From positions 434,001-498,000 of the forward strand of contig JACAAK010000009.1 of the NCBI GenBank assembly GCA_025093985.1: 64,000 nt of DNA, read 5' to 3'. Below the pieces are notes generated by a model. That model worked only from the letters and a program-made list of their open reading frames with translations, was not told the origin of the DNA and did no database searches. A program made the position numbers and the translations under genes. Shown here one piece after another: positions 58,818-64,000 of this stretch (position 1 is the stretch's first letter; every line of letters starts with the position of its first letter). Source of the DNA: Calvatia gigantea (lineage: Eukaryota > Basidiomycota > Agaricomycetes > Agaricales > Lycoperdaceae).

Positions 58818-59984
58818 TTACGAAGAGTTTACATTTACCGGTAGTTCAGGTTCCCTATAAATCTCGCTGAACACACCAACGTTCCTAATCGCTGTTTCCG
58901 CATGCGTATGCCATTTTTTGCACAGCTCGTTGCATTTCTTGCAACCATCAGTGTGGTTCTTAACTCGATCAACGAAAACCCAAGAGGGCTCATGCAGAGA
59001 ATGAACACCCATTCCCAGAGCATAGAAGATTGGCTGCCCGCAGTCTCGCCAACACTTTGATGAGGCCCATGCATCAGATGGTATAGACGGATAGCAGGTG
59101 GCGTCTGATAGGGCCTTACACCATTTGGTGTGGTAGCGCACCTAGGGTTGAGTGTAGGAAATTGATAATAAAAGGAACGGCTAGCTTCATACCCAAGGAA
59201 GGCGAAGATGCTCGGGGAGAAGAGATGTGTAACTTTGGAGGTTTTCGCTTGTAACCACGCGACTGGCACATTCGTCGACGATATGGGGGTAATCGTGACG
59301 AGCTGCGTAGAGCAGAACTAGTTTCGGATGACGGTCACCGAATGACCCGCATAACGCTTGATATACAGCAGTAATACATTAGAAGTGACTAAACTCACCT
59401 CATTCTTTCCGAACACGTGTTCATCGCACTGAAAACCTTGTATTTTTCAGCTGCTTTTGCTACCCTTGCTAGAAATTCAAAACTCTCATTGAGCAGCTTG
59501 GGGTGCTGGCGGGCACCAATGAACTGGAAGAGCATCTCCAGGATATTCGACGTTTCTGTCAAGTCAACCATCCTGCCGGGGCTCCAGTTCTCGGGTACCA
59601 AAGCGCCCGCGTGAGCATCAACGTCTCGACGGCTCAGCGAGAAATGTCTTCCATCAGAACTCTTGAAAATGATTCTCGTCCTGTCCGAAACTGAGGCGAC
59701 ATTGATTGTAGGACAGAAAATCATTGTGTTTTTAATGCCTTACCGTCTGTGTCGCTAATTAACGATCGCCTGTTGTGAGTAATGGAGTACAGTGGGGGTA
59801 TTTCAGTAGTCGTCTCCTCTGCGAAAAAAGAGTCTGGAAGGATCCCAGATTGATAGCGGGTGGAAGCTGGTATAGGACCAGCACTACTAGATGGCCGATT
59901 CCCCATGGCTGTGGTAGGAAGGAAACTCGAGCTTCCGCCACCTGTATTGCAAACCTTGGAGCTTCTTCGTGTGAGTCCCGACAT
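58818..59984 (-). CDS. BTB/POZ domain protein
   Basis: Exons 59984-59744, 59690-59399, 59356-59193 and 59141-58818 encode about 340 residues. After a Ser-rich N-terminus comes the BTB domain: DRTRIIFKSSDGRHFSLSRRD, ALVPENWSPG, VDLTETSNILEMLFQFI, then AKAAEKYKVFSAMNTCSERM. The C-terminal part has LLYAARHDYPHIVDECA and a Cys-rich region (CWRDCGQPIF, CKKCNELCKKW) found in the large Agaricomycete BTB family. BTB domains mediate dimerisation and often Cullin-3 binding; the function of this fungal group is unknown. The exon model is one nucleotide too long: a surplus base near 59340 just before RHPKLVLL puts the third exon out of frame. Confidence 0.8.
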
Positions 59985-61046
59985 GTGACTGGTTGACTAA
60001 GTACTAATGGCTCAACGAGGGGTTTGATCACTAAGACTAGGGGCAGGTGGTCCCATAAAACAAAGTTGCCTTCAACCAGTTCCTGGAACTCAGCCGAGAA
60101 GAGCAGCAATTGAGCTGTGTAAGGCTCTCAGCAGCTGTTTCGTGCATTATTGGGCCACGCGCAGTCTGAGGTTCAGCGTTTTAACCGTCAAGTTGTTTGA
60201 AGAACAGGACCGGATTACGGATTAGGTTCTCTGATCTTCAAAAGCCACTGGTGCACAACATACACAAACACGCATGGTCCCATTGATCAACTTGGAATAT
60301 GAAAAGCTTCCTGGATGTCCAGCTACTAGTGGCTGTGATTCTGATGCCGCCTTAACCCCAGCCCGAACTAGATTTTTGTTTTATACCTGAATCAACACAA
60401 GCCCTAGGGTAACACGTCTACTGCGACGAACAAATCATTACTTGATGCACTGCCGCGTTCGCCCCTGCTCGAGGGATATGTCCAAGCCACCCGCTCCATT
60501 CTCCCTGTCTATGGAACTTCGCGTCATTTGCGCCACCCAACGGAGTTTTGCGTCCTGGCATGGCATAATGGCGGAACAACAGGTAGCGTGCGCATCTCGG
60601 TATTCAGCGCCTTCAAAAGATGGTCTAAAGAAGCTCGTGGCGTTAATCTGGGCTGGACACAAGAATGTTTAATGTGTCGCTAAAGGAACAACCCGGGATA
60701 GCCTTTTAGTCAGCCTTTAACACAATACACACTCCACCCACAACAACTATATGATGCAACAACAAAAGTTTACTGGTCTCACCACTGATGACTATGGCTC
60801 CTCATGTGCTCTTTCATATCTTTTGCCACTATCGCCGAGAGAAGCATTATCTGAAATGAAGAATCATCTAATGGCTGATGCAACGCCAGATGCGCGCTGT
60901 CCGCTTCTTGCGCTCGAGTTGTGGCGCCAAAAGTAAACGCTCATGCAATGGCCCCTTTATAGCCGTCCCATTCGCCCGTCTTTCCCTTCCCCCGTCCTCC
61001 GTCTCCCAATCTACTGGACTCACATTCCCCATCGACCCGAACACGA
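59985..61046. other. Divergent spacer, BTB gene and seven-helix gene
   Basis: Contains the promoters of both genes. A stretch at 60143-60262 is repeated at 62887-63003. Overlapping opposite ORFs at 60438-60672 are not convincing. A TTTATAG box (about 60956) lies about 90 bp upstream of the plus-strand start. Confidence 0.4.
60143..60262 (+). repeat. Dispersed repeat, copy 1
   Basis: About 120 bp similar to 62887-63003. Shared words include TGGGCC, GTCTGAG, GTTTGAAG, CCGGAT and CTGATCTTC followed by AAGCCA. In minus orientation both copies lie just upstream of a start codon (BTB gene; 62662-62869 ORF). Confidence 0.55.
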
Positions 61047-62535
61047 ATGGCTGGTCCTCCTGCTTACCTCATTGCATACGACGTGCTGTCATTTCTGTCG
61101 GCTCTGGTCATCGCAGCTGCTATCTTGACCGTTATCTGTTCAAATCAGCTGCAAAGAGGGAGAGGGTGGTTGGGATTGATGTCTTGTTGGCTGGTTTACG
61201 CACTCTCTTATGGAATATTGGCTGGGAGACAAACGGGGCCAGAGCCCACATTTGCACATTGTTTCGTTCAAAGTATACTCATTTATTCTGCACCGCCCCT
61301 GTGGGTATTCTATGCGCACTTTCTCTGGTAATGTGACATTTATTATTTGTTTCAGGGTTGCTGTAGGGACTTTGTGCTTCTACCTCGATGTGAGTTCCAC
61401 GGTGAAAGAGACGAAGTAGGCTTACTGAGTGCTTGTAGTTTTACCTAGGGAGTTGTTGGGATTCCACCCGCCGCCGGTCCTTGCCACCCAGGGTTGCAAA
61501 CTTGGTGAGGATGCGATGTCAAGATGCCAATCAACCTGTTACTAACCCGAGCACATGCAGATGCTCGTTCTCCCCTGGATGGTGCACATAGCAATTGATA
61601 TCGAAGTCGTCATTGTGAGGAACCTCCCCCCCCCTGTGGCTTCTCCAGGTTTTGACCGGGCTGGCTTTTAGTTGGTTTTTCGAAGCAAAGCTCAGCCCGC
61701 CGTTAAGAGGAGAGAACTTAACTTATATTGCCATCTCCACAACAATGGCACTCCGTATGTCTATTCCATCCATCTATGTTGCTGAAGATGATAATGTCTC
61801 GTACTATAGGGCCCTGGTAAATGCTGTCATTGTGGTTCTAACCATGGCATTTTTAATACCACTGGAAGGTGAGGGCTTCAATGAATTACTCCAGCATTTT
61901 CCCTCACTGTGCGCCCGCAGTTAGGACTGGCTTCCAGTTGTACCGAAGCAGAGCAATTCGTGCGAATGCCGATTTTCGAGAATACTTGGCCGTTTACCTA
62001 AGGATGGCAGGTTGCACACTGGCTGCGTTAGTCGCAGTTGGGTTCGTAGATTTTCACAAACAGTTAGGTCTCCACAAAGTTTATCAGTGGGTACAGACTT
62101 AGTGTGATCACAATGGCCCATGCCAAGGAAGACAGTATCGTGCAAGATCTCAGCTTCCCATGTTGTGAGCATCCTCTTACCATTGCGACAGATTTGACGA
62201 GACATCTAATCTCTTGCCTGCAGTATCCATGGCAATCGCACTTATCTTTGCTTCGCAGCAGGTGCGATCGCTAGCTCCGTACATTCTCATTTCTCTCAGT
62301 TTGTTCGTACCTTATTCAGGACATATTGAATGTCTGGCTTTGTCGGAGACGACGATCTCTCTCGAGGCCAAGTTCCGAACTCGTTCGCCCTATCAGCTGG
62401 ATAGTGCCCGAGGAACCAAAGACCCGCCAATACAACCCAACCCCGAATTCTGATTCCTCCAATTATGGCCAGCCATCACTCAATCCTTCACGAAATGTAG
62501 ATCGTCATTTCTTGCACAGGCCTCTTGTTGGATGA
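61047..62535 (+). CDS. Seven-helix membrane protein of Agaricomycete family
   Basis: Multi-exon gene starting MAGPPAYLIAYDVLSFLSAL. Exon 1 encodes two helices and ends FYAHFLW. Later exons supply VAVGTLCFYLD, MLVLPWMVHIAIDIEVVI, VLTGLAFSWFFE, MALRMSIPSIYVAEDD, LVNAVIVVLTMAFLIPLE and FQLYRSRAIRANADFREYL, RMAGCTLAALVAVGF, VSMAIALIFASQQ, and a cytoplasmic tail starting DILNVWLCRRRRSL. The pattern of seven hydrophobic segments with the GPEP motif after helix 2 and a terminal FxSQ-D-W motif matches an expanded Agaricomycete family of unknown function, loosely GPCR-like. One short exon near 61440-61560 was not resolved with confidence. Confidence 0.7.
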
Positions 62536-62661
62536 AGCGTCGATACTTGCATAACTGGAAAGGGTGCAAATTATTTAAGGATGGTATGGCAGGCGCCTAA
62601 TAAACGCCAAGTATTAAGGCAGTAGCTATGGATTGTAGATAATTTGGATAAATGGAATACC

Positions 62662-62869
62662 TCAGTTTTCAGGTCCGCTCGTAGATTTTACATCCAACTG
62701 GGTGTCCTTTTCGTTGTCGTCAGGAGGCTGCTTGTCCCTCAGGATCAGGGGCTCACCTGCATCGTCTGCACAGATACAATAGCCCATCAATAGCCCTCCA
62801 CCATCGTTTTCCAGTTACCCAAGTTAAATAAGTACCGGCAACCTGTTCCCAGACAGTGAACTCCTCCAT
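62662..62869 (-). CDS. Tentative 45-residue two-exon ORF
   Basis: Exon 62869-62836 (MEEFTVWEQVA) joins exon 62765-62662 across a GTACTT...GTGCAG intron to give a short acidic protein ending TSGPEN. No family is recognised. Its 5' half and upstream DNA resemble the region upstream of the BTB gene, so it may be a duplicated fragment of a larger gene rather than a working gene. Confidence 0.3.
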
Positions 62870-62886
62870 TGTGCGCACACTATTTT

Positions 62887-63003
62887 ATGCATCGCTGGGC
62901 CGAGGGCGGTCTGAGATTTCGCTGCCAAGCCGTTTGAAGTTTAACATGGCCGGATCACAGGCCTTCCCTGATCTTCGGAAGCCAGTGCATAATATACGTA
63001 AGG
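62887..63003 (+). repeat. Dispersed repeat, copy 2
   Basis: Direct copy of 60143-60262, roughly 70 percent similar by eye with a few small gaps. Confidence 0.55.
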
Positions 63004-63080
63004 ACGGAGGGTGAAAAGCGGCACACATCGGTGAAGTGCCTGGCACAGCCGCTGGACTATCGCCCATGTGCGCCAAGCTA

Positions 63081-63915
63081 CAGTCGCGGACAACCAAACA
63101 TGACAACTTTAATAATCCAGTTTTTCTGCCACCACAACGAGACTTCTTCACCAAAAAACGCCAGAAAATACCATTAGACATTTAACCGAGTATATTTACA
63201 CGAGCATATTGTGATGTTTTCGTGTTTAGGGTCTGTTGGCCCCAAAATTTTTGGTCATTTGATTATAAAAGAAAATCGACTGCCAAGGGCCAAAGAGATA
63301 TTCCGCATGACTATCTACAACTTATGTTTGTGTTAAAAGAATGTAAATGTGACGTGCGAGCATAAAAAAAGGTTCCCAAATTTCGTCATGTACTTCATCA
63401 AAACTGAGAACTGATTATTTGACTTTGTTTATTTTGATCCCACACACTCACCCTACTCGAGTATGTACCAAAGATGTGGGATACGAAAACCGATGGGGCC
63501 CTCATCTGTCCAGGGGCAAATGGGGACGCATGATGGGATATGGACCAGTTGGTCGTCAAACAAGTTGGGCGTGCCATCGAGGTTTTCGAGAAATAGCACA
63601 ATGCCGACGGCCCTCATGACACCCAGACCTGGCACATTTCATGGCGACTTAACTGGTCGGGCAGCAGCATGGCTGTCCGAAAGAAAACACATCGAGCGCT
63701 CTTGATGCCATCTTTAATTGATTTCCATTGTTCAACAAACTCACAGTGTACCTTTAACGTTGTATTGAAATTTCGAAAAAATTTGCAGATAAAATTTCAA
63801 AAAATATGTGTTCTGGTTGCTTTTATCTATTAGAGTCCGGATTAGCATGAAATCTGGGTCGGAGACCTCAACAGCAACCAGTGTTTAAATTGTCATGTTT
63901 GGTTGTCCGCGACTG
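63081..63915. mobile_element. Non-autonomous Tc1/mariner-like element with 26-bp TIRs
   Basis: The 835-bp element has perfect 26-bp terminal inverted repeats: left 63081-63106 beginning CAGTCGCGGACAACC, right 63890-63915 as its exact reverse complement. Each end is flanked by the dinucleotide TA (63079-63080 and 63916-63917), the target duplication of the Tc1/mariner/pogo superfamily. The longest internal ORF is 80 codons with no DDE transposase motif, so the copy depends on a transposase elsewhere. Perfect TIRs suggest recent movement. Confidence 0.9.
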
Positions 63916-64000
63916 TAACTGAATATGATCTCAAGTCACCTCAATCTGCGACTTGTTATGACTAAGCCCGGTCCAGTACACATCTCAGAAATTCCGTGGT

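Noticed and set aside
60438..60672. Overlapping ORFs on both strands between BTB and seven-helix genes
   Set aside because: Both strands are open over the same interval by chance; neither shows a domain or conserved motif.

Overview
The window is nuclear DNA from a mushroom-forming basidiomycete (Agaricomycetes). This rests on short GT-AG introns of about 40-70 nt, multi-exon genes on both strands, Agaricomycete-style NACHT NLR proteins, F-box and BTB families, a fungal seven-helix membrane protein family, and Ty3/gypsy remnants. Species cannot be fixed from the sequence. Spliced models were built by hand from frame and splice-site continuity.

Layout. 1-5 kb: degraded retroelement DNA, with a candidate LTR (985-1380) and a minus-strand gypsy gag relic (3470-4555) that abuts a truncated NLR. 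5-14.6 kb: three NACHT NLR paralogues, A (minus, broken), B (plus, broken) and C (minus). A and B are head to head, B and C tail to tail. C reads in frame through five exons (758 codons). 15.6-34.7 kb: conserved core genes: a Ser-rich protein, COA6 (cytochrome oxidase assembly), a TBC Rab-GAP, an ACS-type MFS transporter, a Rad4/Dpb11/TopBP1 BRCT checkpoint protein, a second MFS transporter and an F-box protein. 35-49.5 kb: accessory block with three related F-box genes, all broken (the third split by a 700-bp solo LTR), a secreted beta-trefoil gene with a decayed copy, a fourth NLR (D, broken), and several 0.3-2.3 kb duplications. 49.8-62.9 kb: core-like genes again: a single-pass membrane protein with a long Ser/Pro-rich tail, a forkhead factor, a BTB protein, a seven-helix protein, a damaged tRNA-Tyr-like sequence and a tentative 45-residue ORF. 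63.1-63.9 kb: a non-autonomous Tc1/mariner-like element with perfect 26-bp inverted repeats.

The NLRs, F-box proteins and beta-trefoil proteins look like birth-and-death families plausibly used in non-self recognition or defence. That role is inference from family knowledge. The most distinctive observation is a small phase-1-symmetric exon in the NLRs that encodes a conserved motif, placed between an N/Q/S-rich repeat exon and the NACHT exon, plus a conserved two-exon C-terminal module of unknown function. Three otherwise intact core genes each carry one surplus nucleotide, so some frameshifts, including those in the NLRs, may be assembly errors.
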